From NCBI RefSeq assembly GCF_017592555.1, contig NZ_JAGFNS010000014.1, forward strand, positions 62,001 to 126,000: a stretch of DNA of 64,000 nt, read 5' to 3'. The position numbers and the translations under genes were made by a program. The stretch comes from Actinoplanes flavus. GTDB taxonomy: Bacteria > Actinomycetota > Actinomycetes > Mycobacteriales > Micromonosporaceae. Shown in pieces: positions 9,612-17,133 of this stretch; position 1 is the first letter of the stretch, and each line of letters opens with the position of its first letter. Below the pieces are notes generated by a model. That model searched no databases, was not told the origin of the DNA, and saw only the letters and a list, made by a program, of their open reading frames with translations.

Positions 9612-9763
9612 CGGTGGTCGAGGTCCGCGATTTCGGTTCCGGCTTCTTTTTCGGTACGCGCGACCTCGCCCTGTCTCCTTAGGGTTGTCCCGCCCGGGCG
9701 GCGCGCGCCGGCGAGGTGGTCCCGCCTGTGCCGCGCCCGCCGGGCGTAGATCGGTAGGCCATC
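9612..9763 (+). repeat. left arm of a diverged inverted repeat pair
   Basis: This segment matches, in inverted orientation, the interval at about 11235-11398. Shared landmarks in the same order are GTGGTCGAGGTCCGCG, TTCCGGCT, CGGTACGCG, GACCTCG, GTCCCG and CCGCGCCCGCCGGGC followed by AGATCGGT. By eye the arms are roughly 70-75% identical with small indels. They bracket the orphan gene at 10157-11104. Neither arm has a transposase or a clear coding function; the layout resembles decayed ends of a non-autonomous element or two copies of a dispersed repeat. Confidence 0.6.
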
Positions 9764-9884
9764 CGCTCGCCTGCCGCCGGTGGCGCTGGGTGGGTGGTCG
9801 CGGCGGCGCCTGCCAAGCACGGGGTGCCCGCTCCCGGCCGCGGCGGTGGCGCCGCCCGCACCTCCCGACACGTCGATCTTGGAC

Positions 9885-9912
9885 GTTTTGCCACCGTTTT
9901 CGGTGGCGAAAC
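9885..9912. terminator. hairpin in the gene-free stretch downstream of the LacI gene
   Basis: GTTTTGCCACCG, a TTTT loop and CGGTGGCGAAAC form a 12-bp stem with one mismatch. There is no following T tract, so termination is only possible; it is the strongest stem seen in the 549-bp gene-free interval 9608-10156. Confidence 0.4.
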
Positions 9913-9965
9913 GCTCTAGATCGCGCGGTCTGGCGGGAGCGGCGGCAGTGGGGTGCGGTCACGCG

Positions 9966-10040
9966 GGCGCCGGCGTTCACCACGATCCGGTGCAGCCAGG
10001 TCGTGACGGCCTGCCCGGGCACCGATTTGAGCTGGGCGCC
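9966..10040 (-). pseudogene. relic of an ECF sigma factor gene (region 2 fragment)
   Basis: On the minus strand the translation contains AVTTWLHRIVVNA (about 9972-10013), a near-exact match to the conserved region 2 of SigM-like ECF sigma factors, where it normally continues with CLDRLRR. Here the sequence diverges at once into low-complexity reading and then the hairpin at 9885-9912, and nothing upstream resembles the ECF N-terminus. I read it as a truncated remnant, possibly brought in with the flanking repeats. It is too short for certainty. Confidence 0.45.
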
Positions 10041-10156
10041 AGCTCCGCGCTGATCGACGGCCCGGTCGGTGGACGGCACGCCGACCGGGAAATGCTCACC
10101 TTCGGCGGCGGGCGACCGAAAAGACGGCGAAGCGTCGAGGAGCAGCGGAGGTCACG

Positions 10157-11104
10157 GTGGCGGGTTTCGGGCGGGCACGCACGATCCTGCGCTGGCCGGC
10201 CATGCTCGCCGGCCTGGCGGGCCTGCTCGCGACGGCGGCCTCGGCACCCCGTTTGACCGGGCCGTCGGACGGCCCGGCCCTGTACGCGGACTGCCTGAGA
10301 ATGGCCCAGCAGATCCGCGACGAACACCGCGACCAGCCGAATACCTTGGTTTCCACTGCTTTCGCCTGTACACGGCCGGACGGCACATACGTCGACCCAG
10401 CGCTGTGGATTCCGGCCGCGCCGATGCCGCCCGTGCCGAGCCCGGTGCCGACCGCAGGCCACGAGGTCTGTGTGACCGGCCCGGGGCGGCCGGTGATCGG
10501 CACGGCGCTGACGAAGGTGCTGGCGGACGGCCACGGCGCGGAGATCATCTACGAGTACGAGCGGCTCGGCGGCGACGAGACGACGAACGCGCGTGCTCTC
10601 CTCGGCCTGGAGTTCCGTCCCGGCGACCTCGCGCCGGGCAGCAGTTACCGCTGGCGGGCCCGCGTCGACGACCCTGCGGAACTGGACTCCGGGCAGCTCC
10701 TCTACCGAAGCCCCGAGGACGAGGAGCGCCGATGGTCGCCGTGGTGCGAGTTCACCGTTTCGGCGGACGCCGTCGACTACCGGAAACTGGGTGACGTCAG
10801 CCTGGAGGCGCTGACCGAACTGCGCCTGCGGCCCGATCGCTCGTACACGATCAGTCTGTCCCGCGACCAGCAGCGATCTCTCCGCAAGGGCACCGACATC
10901 GGCGGGACCACCGCCCGGATGACCCGGACCGGCCCGCGATGGACCGATCTCATCATTCAGCTGCAGCAGTCGGCCTTCTTCGCGGACGAGCTGGCCATCG
11001 AGATCGGCGAGGAGGCGCCCCGGCGAGATGGCGTCGCCTACCGACGGCTCGCCAGCGAGCTCTCCGTCAAGTTGGGCGGCCCACCGCACCCCCACGTCGG
11101 CTGA
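10157..11104 (+). CDS. orphan protein with N-terminal signal/anchor
   Basis: Unrecognised protein of 315 residues. The N-terminus has arginines and then a hydrophobic stretch (PAMLAGLAGLLATAASA), consistent with a signal peptide or anchor and an extracytoplasmic fate. The middle holds a Pro-rich linker (PAAPMPPVPSPVPTAG), a region resembling a beta-sandwich (YRWRARVDDPAE, WSPWCEFTV) and a C-terminal helical part. Four Cys are visible. GTG 10157 follows GGAGG at good spacing. The gene is isolated between two inverted repeat arms and next to a sigma-factor relic, which suggests acquisition. No function can be assigned. Confidence 0.7.
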   Translation: MAGFGRARTILRWPAMLAGLAGLLATAASAPRLTGPSDGPALYADCLRMAQQIRDEHRDQPNTLVSTAFACTRPDGTYVDPALWIPAAPMPPVPSPVPTAGHEVCVTGPGRPVIGTALTKVLADGHGAEIIYEYERLGGDETTNARALLGLEFRPGDLAPGSSYRWRARVDDPAELDSGQLLYRSPEDEERRWSPWCEFTVSADAVDYRKLGDVSLEALTELRLRPDRSYTISLSRDQQRSLRKGTDIGGTTARMTRTGPRWTDLIIQLQQSAFFADELAIEIGEEAPRRDGVAYRRLASELSVKLGGPPHPHVG

Positions 11105-11234
11105 TCCATCCTTGGCGCGATCCTGTCGTCGCTACGGAGATTCGACGGCGCCCTGCCGTTCGTCTCCGGTGTCGAAGAACGCGGCCGGCCAGGATGGGCG
11201 ACCAGAACCCCGGGCGCTGGGTACGACCATGGTG

Positions 11235-11398
11235 GATCCGCCGTTCCCGCCCGGCCACCGATCTGCGCCCGGCGGGCGCGGCACGGGCCGGAGTGGCAGC
11301 GAGATCGCGCCGACCAGACGGGACGGTCCTGATGAGACGGGACGAGGTCACGCGTACCGGAAAGCAGCCGGAAGCGAGGCGCGGACGTCGACCACAAG
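11235..11398 (-). repeat. right arm of the diverged inverted repeat pair
   Basis: Reverse-complement counterpart of 9612-9763 (see that entry for shared landmarks). It fills most of the 312-bp gap between the orphan gene and the acetyltransferase, and I see no other gene there; the remainder (11105-11234) shows nothing recognisable. Confidence 0.6.
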
Positions 11399-11416
11399 GG
11401 CTATAGACTCCGCCGG

Positions 11417-11860
11417 GTGATCGTACGGAAGGGCGTCGCGGCGGATGCTCCGGCGCTGGCGGAATTGCGGGACATCGGGCCGGACGGGATCGCGGCGTTC
11501 GCGGGGTGGATGGCCACGCATGCTCAGACGCATCTGCCGTTCGTCGCTGAGATCGACGGGCACGTGGTCGGCTGTGCCTGGTTGTTCGTGGCGCAGCGGG
11601 TGCCGGGCGGTGGGGCGATGGACCGCCGTTTCGGTGACGTGCAGTCCGTCATGGTTCGGGAGGAGTTCCGCCGTCAGGGCATCGGGGCGGCGCTGATGGC
11701 CGCGATCCTGGCCGAGGCCCGCGACCGGAGGCTGTTGCACGTGACCGTCCATTCCGGCCGGCGCGCGGTCGATTTCTACCTGCGCAACGGGTTCACCCGG
11801 CACCGCCAGATCCTGATCTGGGAATCGGCACCGCTGGATGCCATGATGAGCCATGCCTGA
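11417..11860 (+). CDS. GNAT-family N-acetyltransferase
   Basis: Acetyl-CoA-dependent acyltransferase of 147 residues. The acetyl-CoA-binding motif A is clear (VQSVMVREEFRRQGIGAALM, with the R/Q-x-x-G-x-G/A loop), preceded by HVVGCAWLFV and followed by the C-terminal AVDFYLRNGF strand-turn. GTG start. The substrate cannot be read from sequence. Its end overlaps the next membrane-protein gene by 8 bp, indicating co-translation. Confidence 0.9.
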   Translation: MIVRKGVAADAPALAELRDIGPDGIAAFAGWMATHAQTHLPFVAEIDGHVVGCAWLFVAQRVPGGGAMDRRFGDVQSVMVREEFRRQGIGAALMAAILAEARDRRLLHVTVHSGRRAVDFYLRNGFTRHRQILIWESAPLDAMMSHA

Positions 11861-12215
11861 GGTACGAGTGGTCAGCACCGCCCTGCACACACTCGCTGTG
11901 GTGGTCTTCGGTCTGCTCGCGTGGAGCGGGGCCGACGGGATCCGGTCGGGTGCGCAGGCGCTCGGCGTACCGATGCTCATCGCCGGCGTCGCGGGTTCGG
12001 TCGGTGCGCTGGTGATCCTGTCGTCGCTGCTGCGCCGGCGGCACGGGACCGCGGATCAGCGTGTGGCGCGAATCGGCATGGCCGTGGCCGCGGCGGCCAC
12101 CGTTGCCGTCGGCGTCGCTCTGGCACCAGCCGGCTGGGAGCGGGGCTTCGTCATCGCGGTGAACGCCGGAACCGGCGCCCTGCTGGCGGTTTTCGCCGCG
12201 CTCGCCGGAAAGTAG
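11853..12215 (+). CDS. small four-helix membrane protein
   Basis: Unrecognised membrane protein of 120 residues with four hydrophobic segments (about residues 8-25, 35-57, 70-90, 98-118) and a short basic loop LLRRRHGTADQRVAR. Its ATG lies inside the end of the acetyltransferase gene (8-bp overlap), so it is co-expressed with it. No domain family recognised. Confidence 0.75.
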   Translation: MPEVRVVSTALHTLAVVVFGLLAWSGADGIRSGAQALGVPMLIAGVAGSVGALVILSSLLRRRHGTADQRVARIGMAVAAAATVAVGVALAPAGWERGFVIAVNAGTGALLAVFAALAGK

Positions 12216-12262
12216 TCACCGCGGGCGGTGACCCGTCGTGGGTTCCCGCGAACAGTGAACGT

Positions 12263-12358
12263 CGGCACGGCGAGAACGAGCACCGGACCGAACCCAGCAC
12301 GCCGAAAACGAACGGTGGGCCGAACTCAGCACGCCGAAAACGAGCGGTGGGCCGAACT
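12263..12358 (+). repeat. 32-bp tandem repeat, three copies
   Basis: Three head-to-tail 32-bp units (12263-12294 diverged, 12295-12326 and 12327-12358 differing at one base), with CAGCACGCCGAAAACG at the core. The array ends on the first base of the reversed lipB stop codon, and another CAGCACG begins inside the lipB end. It lies between the small membrane-protein gene and lipB, which converge. Confidence 0.85.
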
Positions 12359-13038
12359 CAGCACGTCGACGGACGTCCCGGCACCGCGCCGAGGCGGCCC
12401 GCGACAGCGTCCCGGATCTCGGCCTCCGACGGCATCCGGACACCCTGCTCGGCGGCCAGCAGCCGCACCGAGGTCATCTCGACGTCACGCAGGCCGCAGG
12501 CGGTGAACGTGTCGTACACGGACATGTCCGGGTCGATGTTGAGAGCGAAGCCGTGGCTGGTGATCGTGCCGCGCACCCGCATCCCGATCGAGGCGATCTT
12601 GCGGTGATCCGGCGTCCACACCCCGACCAGGCTGGTGGCGCCGCGCGGGGTGTCCCGGCGGACGGCGGTCAGGCCGAGGTCGGCGAGCGCGGCGATGAGG
12701 CCGAGTTCCAGCCACCGGACGATGTCGCCGGGCCCGCGGTCGCGCAGGCCCAGCACCAGGTAGCCGACGAGTTGACCGGGCCCGTGGTAGGTGGCCAGCC
12801 CACCGCGGTCGGTCGGCACCGCCGGGATGCCGGGGAACAACGCGGCGAAGTGTTCCGGGCTGGTGGCCCGCCCGTAGGTGACCACCGGTGGATGGCCGAG
12901 CAGGAACAGCCGGTCCCCCGCCTCCCGTTCGCGCCGCTGCCGGACCCACTCGTCCATGTCGGCCATGGCCCGCTCGTAGGGCACCTCGCCCAGATCGATC
13001 CGGCCCAGCGGCGGCGGTGTCCTGTTCTCGCTCGTCAC
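12358..13038 (-). CDS. lipB: octanoyl-[acyl carrier protein]-protein N-octanoyltransferase LipB
   Basis: First enzyme of lipoate synthesis: transfers octanoate from ACP to lipoyl-domain lysines. About 226 residues. Family signatures are intact: DRGGLATYHGPGQLVGY, the catalytic Lys in RKIASIG, SHGFALNID, and the catalytic Cys in TACGLRD. GTG 13038 is chosen because the frame upstream has no LipB-like sequence; its ribosome site is weak. lipA is not adjacent, whereas many actinomycetes keep lipB-lipA together. The stop codon lies at the edge of a 32-bp repeat array. Confidence 0.92.
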   Translation of the reverse strand: MTSENRTPPPLGRIDLGEVPYERAMADMDEWVRQRREREAGDRLFLLGHPPVVTYGRATSPEHFAALFPGIPAVPTDRGGLATYHGPGQLVGYLVLGLRDRGPGDIVRWLELGLIAALADLGLTAVRRDTPRGATSLVGVWTPDHRKIASIGMRVRGTITSHGFALNIDPDMSVYDTFTACGLRDVEMTSVRLLAAEQGVRMPSEAEIRDAVAGRLGAVPGRPSTC

Positions 13039-13163
13039 GCTCCCATGGAACCAGCCCCGGAATGCGGACCGTTGCCCGCCCTGTCCGCAGTTCTCCGGCG
13101 GAAGGCACACGCGATCACGGGTACGACCGGACCGGAGGCGACGTGGCGGCTACGCCCGGCGCT

Positions 13164-13183
13164 ATAGTCAACAAATTGACTAT
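13164..13183. promoter_or_regulatory. perfect 20-bp palindromic operator upstream of the NTF2-like gene
   Basis: ATAGTCAA-CAAA-TTGACTAT is a perfect 8-4-8 inverted repeat, 14 bp before the ATG at 13198. TAGTCAA/TTGACTA palindromes are typical targets of MarR-type winged-helix regulators, but no such gene is adjacent. TTGACT may double as a -35 element, although the ATG is close, so the site is more likely to block initiation or elongation. Confidence 0.65.
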
Positions 13184-13197
13184 CCCCCGGAGGGCCG

Positions 13198-13584
13198 ATG
13201 ACCACTTTCCGTAACGCCGTGGAAGCTCGCGACGCCGCCGCCATGGAGGCGCTGCTCGCCGACGACGTCGTCTTCACCAGCCCGGTCGCGTTCAAGCCCT
13301 ACGAGGGCAAGCCGATCACCGCGGCCATCCTCCGCGGCGTGCTGCGCGTCTTCGAGGACTTCCACTATGTCCGCGAGATCGCCGACGGCGACGATCACGC
13401 CCTCGTCTTCGAGGCCAAGGTCGACGGCAAGGCGATCACCGGCTGCGACTTCCTGCACTATGACGAGAACGGCCTCATCGACTCCTTCATGGTCATGGTC
13501 CGCCCCCTCTCCGCGGCCCAGGCGCTGGCCGAGGCGATGGCCACGCAATTCGACCGGATCAGCCACGAGGCCACCAACCCCTAA
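13198..13584 (+). CDS. NTF2-like / SnoaL-type protein
   Basis: Small cytoplasmic protein of 128 residues with the cone-shaped NTF2-like fold signature: an N-terminal helix (RNAVEARDAAAMEALLADDVVF), short beta strands (FTSPVAFKPYEG) and a C-terminal sheet (GKAITGCDFLHYDENGLIDSF). SnoaL-type members act as isomerases, cyclases or binding proteins; which applies here is unknown. ATG follows GGAGGGCCG. The operator at 13164-13183 implies tight control. Confidence 0.85.
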   Translation: MTTFRNAVEARDAAAMEALLADDVVFTSPVAFKPYEGKPITAAILRGVLRVFEDFHYVREIADGDDHALVFEAKVDGKAITGCDFLHYDENGLIDSFMVMVRPLSAAQALAEAMATQFDRISHEATNP

Positions 13585-13693
13585 CCCCAACCCCCTCCCG
13601 GTACGGGCGGAGCGCCGCGATGTCAGAATGCGCCGCGCGCCCGTGCCGCCTCCTGGCGGACCTCCTCGAGCACGGCCATATCCGCCACGGTGG

Positions 13694-15946
13694 TCAGGAA
13701 CGCGAGGCGGACTCGGCGGGGTCGGTGACCCAGATCTTGTAGAGGGAGCGGGCGGCCGCCGCGCACGCCGCGACGTGTTCGTCGTCGGTGAGGAGCGGGC
13801 GGATCAGCGGGCGCAGGACGTTGGAGACGAAGTAGCGGGGCTGGCCGTTCTCCGGGTCGGTGCCCTCTTCGAGGAGGCCGAGATCGGCGGCCCGCCGGAT
13901 GTGCTGGTCGGCGTCCGGATGGTCGTGGACGGCGCGGACCGTCTCGGCCGGCACCGGCAGCTCGACGACGTTGACCTTGGCGAGCATCCGCCGCAGATCC
14001 TCGGACTGGGAGCCGAGCAGTTTCTGCGCCAGGATGCTCTCCCGGCGGAATCGGTCCGCCTCGGCCTGGATGGCGGTGATGAAGCCGTCGATGTCGAGGC
14101 TGGTGTCGGCGACGATCCTGTCCAGCCAGTCCAGCAGGCGCGGATTGCCGGCCGCGGCTTCGATGGCACGCTCACGGATGTCCGGGTCGAGGGCCGAGGT
14201 GGGACGCAGGTTCGGCAGGTTGGAGAGCTTCTTGTCCTGCTCGACCTGGGTGAGGGTCTCCAGCGCCTCGACGGCGATGCTGGTTCCGGCGGGCTCCGGG
14301 AACCGGTAGCGGCTGGTGATGATGACCCGGCTGGGGCTGCCGGTCTCGCGGATCGCCTTCAGCAGCGCCGGCAGGATCTCGGCCATGTCGGCGGACAGGA
14401 TGTAGGAGCCGTTGCGCTCGTCGAGGTTGCCCTCCTCGAAGTCGTCGAACACGAACAGGCAGGGCGTCTGCGCGAGTGGGCCCTTGAACAGGAAACGCAG
14501 CCGAACGGCGAGCGGCGCCTGTTCGTTGTCGAGCAGCTTGGTGGCCTCGATCTGCTGCTCCATGGTCGGAAAATCGATCTTGTCGGTGAGTTCCCGGAAC
14601 TTGGTCGGATCGACCCGGCCGTACCAGACGACACGCTGGTGAGTGGGCATCCGCTCCAGCAGCCGGGAGGAGAGACTGCTCTTGCCGAGGCCGCCCATCC
14701 CCTGCAGGACGAGGGCTTCCGGTCCGCCCTGCGGTTGCTTGAGGGCCCGGAGGCAGCGCTGGATGACACGTCGCCGCCCGACGAACGCGGCCCGGGACGC
14801 CACCCGGGACAGCCGGGTCTGCGGATCGAGGAAGTCCTGGTCGGCGGAGCGGATCCGCGGCAGCGCGCGCCCGGCCGTCCGCAGCGGCGTCACCAGGGGC
14901 GCGAGCGGCGACCGGTCGGCGTAGACACGCAACAGATGCCAGTCACAGCTCTCCTGGGCGAACAGGCGCTGACGGGCCTCGACGATCGCCCGGTCCAGCC
15001 GCTGCCCGTCGGCGAGCCCCTGGTAGAGCTGTGCGGCGAACTCGGTCGCGGCCAGGTCACCGACCGGCAGGGCCCATCCCAGTACGGCGGGGGCGCCGGC
15101 CCGTACCAGGCTCTCGCTCATCGACGGCAGCGTCCCGCCGTCGGGCGCGTTGCCGGTGAGGCAGCCGGAGACGAAGACGAGGCGGGGCCAGTACCCGGCC
15201 ATGGCCTGCGCGATCTGGTCGGCGGTCACATCGGAACGCCGGCCGAGCTCGTCCTCGGCCACGAAGACGGGCCGGCCGTCCGCCGCGATGGTGGCGTGGC
15301 CGCTGAGATGCAGGACGTCGAAATAGCCCTCGCCGTGGTCGAGGCTGAGGAAGCGGAGACCGTCCAGGGTGCCGCTCTCCTCGACCACCAGCTCGCTGCC
15401 GGCGCGGGAGGTCGCGGCCAGGATCTCCCCCTCCTCCCGCTCGTAGTTCAGCACCGGCGTGACCCCCTCCGGGGAGGTGGCCATGAACAGCACCCGCAGC
15501 GGCCGGTTACCGGGAGAGACGGGTTCCTTGAGGGCCGCGTTGGTGCCGATGGCCCGCACCGGAAGCAGCGGTGCCGTCCCGGTGACGGTCAGATAGGCGC
15601 CGTCCTTGGCGAGCAGTTCCCAGGGCAGGTGCCGGAGCCGCTCGGCCGCCGTGAATCGCAGCGTGCTGCCCGGCGGGCTGCCGAGGATCTCCTCGAGCCA
15701 CCGTTCGTCGCCGTCCAGCAGGTCGGCCAGCTTCGTGCCCAGCTCCCGCAGCTGCGACGACTCGAAGAGCTTCTGAGCGATCGCATGCGGGGTGTAGACG
15801 TGCTCCACCACCTCGATCAGCTCCTCGATGGCGGCCCGGTCCAGCGCCCGGGTCTTCGGTTTTCCTTCTCCGCTGGACAGCCGAAGCTCGGAGTAGTCCG
15901 AGGTCTGCTCGAAGATCTCCAGCTCAAACACATTCATCCGGCTCAC
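13694..15946 (-). CDS. CHAT (caspase-like) protease fused to a STAND-like P-loop NTPase
   Basis: Protein of 750 residues with two modules. Residues about 105-345 form a CHAT domain: HLPWELL entry strand, the catalytic His217 in LHLSGHA and Cys262 in VSGCLTG, the caspase-type dyad. Residues about 385-600 form an NTPase with Walker A GMGGLGKSS (416-424) and Walker B LFVFDDFE (about 497-504), followed by RVIITSR, typical of NB-ARC/NACHT-like STAND switches; the C-terminus is helical. The GTG start overlaps the TPR gene upstream by four bases (GTGA). Architecture suggests a protease held inactive until the NTPase is switched on, with sensing by the two TPR partners. A frame-shifted tail may continue beyond the stop (see findings). 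Confidence 0.88.
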   Translation of the reverse strand: MSRMNVFELEIFEQTSDYSELRLSSGEGKPKTRALDRAAIEELIEVVEHVYTPHAIAQKLFESSQLRELGTKLADLLDGDERWLEEILGSPPGSTLRFTAAERLRHLPWELLAKDGAYLTVTGTAPLLPVRAIGTNAALKEPVSPGNRPLRVLFMATSPEGVTPVLNYEREEGEILAATSRAGSELVVEESGTLDGLRFLSLDHGEGYFDVLHLSGHATIAADGRPVFVAEDELGRRSDVTADQIAQAMAGYWPRLVFVSGCLTGNAPDGGTLPSMSESLVRAGAPAVLGWALPVGDLAATEFAAQLYQGLADGQRLDRAIVEARQRLFAQESCDWHLLRVYADRSPLAPLVTPLRTAGRALPRIRSADQDFLDPQTRLSRVASRAAFVGRRRVIQRCLRALKQPQGGPEALVLQGMGGLGKSSLSSRLLERMPTHQRVVWYGRVDPTKFRELTDKIDFPTMEQQIEATKLLDNEQAPLAVRLRFLFKGPLAQTPCLFVFDDFEEGNLDERNGSYILSADMAEILPALLKAIRETGSPSRVIITSRYRFPEPAGTSIAVEALETLTQVEQDKKLSNLPNLRPTSALDPDIRERAIEAAAGNPRLLDWLDRIVADTSLDIDGFITAIQAEADRFRRESILAQKLLGSQSEDLRRMLAKVNVVELPVPAETVRAVHDHPDADQHIRRAADLGLLEEGTDPENGQPRYFVSNVLRPLIRPLLTDDEHVAACAAAARSLYKIWVTDPAESASRS

Positions 15947-17133
15947 GACCGATCCTCGATCTCTCTCGCTGCCTGTTCGATCTCTTCGAGGAAGCCGCGC
16001 AACGCGCCCGACGCCGGGTGCCCCATCCGTTCGGCCAGATCGACCGCCCCGCGCTGCAACTCGACGGCCTCGTCCACTCTCTCCATCCGCATCAGCAGCG
16101 CGGCCAGATTGGACCGGACGACCACTTCCGAGCCACGATCACCGACCTCGCGTACGACCTCGAGAACCTCCTCCATGCCCTCCCTGGCCCCGTCGAGGTC
16201 GCCCAGCAGGAACAGGATCGCGCCGATGTTGTTGAGGGTGGTCGCCGCTCCCACCCGGTCGCCCATCTCCCGGCGGATGGACAACGACTTTCGCAGGAAC
16301 TCCAGCGCCCGCTCGTTCTCGCCGGCATCGCCGAGCAGCACCCCGATGTTGCCGAGGGTCACCGCCTCGCCCTGCCGGTCGCCCACCTCGCGCCGCAGCG
16401 CCAGCGCCCGGCGGTAGTGGTCCAGCGCGCGGGGCTGGTCTCCGAGGCCGCCATGGGCGAGACCGATGTTGTTGAGCGTGGTCGCCTCGCCCGCCCGGTC
16501 ACCGATGGCCCGCTGGATCGACAGGGCCTGCTGGTAGTGGTCCAGCGCCCGCCGCGGATCACCGAGATGACGACAGGCCAGACCGATGTTGCTGAGAGTC
16601 ACCGCCTCGCCGCCCGCATCACCGATCTCCCGAGTGATCGGCAGCGCCTGCTGGTAGTACTCCAGAGCGCGCTGCCATTCGCCCAGGCCGTCATAGGCGA
16701 GCCCGATGTTGTTGAGCGCGGCCGCCTCGCCTTCCCGCCCGCCGACGTCCCGGGTGAGCGGCAGGGCCCGCTCGTAGTACTCCAGCGCCCGCCGCCGGTC
16801 GCCGAGGCTCTCGAACACGCCACCGATGTTGTTGAGGGCGGCCGCCTCGCCTCCCCGGTCGCCGGCCTCCTGGTAGAGGCGCAGCGCCTGGTCGTAGCTG
16901 GACAGCGCCTGCTGAAGCTGCCCCAGGGACGATTGAGCCCCGCCGAGGTGGTTGAGGGCGGGCGCGTGCGGACCGAGCGTCAGCGTCAGGCGCGCGAGGT
17001 CGATGACGTCGGTGAAGCGGGAGCGGCGCAGCCACGTCGTCGCCAGCCACCCGCCGACGCCCCAGGCGATCGCCGTCTCCCGCCCCTCGACAGCGAGGCG
17101 GTGAACCTCGACCACCTGCTCGATCGAGGTCAC
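15943..17133 (-). CDS. TPR repeat protein partnered with the CHAT-NTPase
   Basis: Protein of 396 residues built from about eight consecutive 40-residue TPR_12-type units (consensus AALNNIGLAYDGLGEWQRAL, then a second helix ending in GDRxGEA). The units are highly alike in DNA as well as protein, which permits repeat-number change. The N-terminus MTSIEQVVEVHRLAVEGRE and the segment RFTDVIDLARLTLTLGP match the next TPR protein, so the two are paralogues. GTGA overlaps join it to both neighbours. Predicted role: ligand or partner sensing for the CHAT protease (inference). Confidence 0.9.
   Translation of the reverse strand: MTSIEQVVEVHRLAVEGRETAIAWGVGGWLATTWLRRSRFTDVIDLARLTLTLGPHAPALNHLGGAQSSLGQLQQALSSYDQALRLYQEAGDRGGEAAALNNIGGVFESLGDRRRALEYYERALPLTRDVGGREGEAAALNNIGLAYDGLGEWQRALEYYQQALPITREIGDAGGEAVTLSNIGLACRHLGDPRRALDHYQQALSIQRAIGDRAGEATTLNNIGLAHGGLGDQPRALDHYRRALALRREVGDRQGEAVTLGNIGVLLGDAGENERALEFLRKSLSIRREMGDRVGAATTLNNIGAILFLLGDLDGAREGMEEVLEVVREVGDRGSEVVVRSNLAALLMRMERVDEAVELQRGAVDLAERMGHPASGALRGFLEEIEQAAREIEDRS

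Noticed and set aside
12358..13110. Longer lipB reading frame starting at 13110
   Set aside because: The added N-terminus has no LipB similarity; GTG 13038 is nearer the conserved start.
13367..16417. Long plus-strand open frame opposite the CHAT-NTPase gene
   Set aside because: Low-complexity Arg/Gly/Asp translation without motifs; the minus-strand gene has clear catalytic residues and operon structure.
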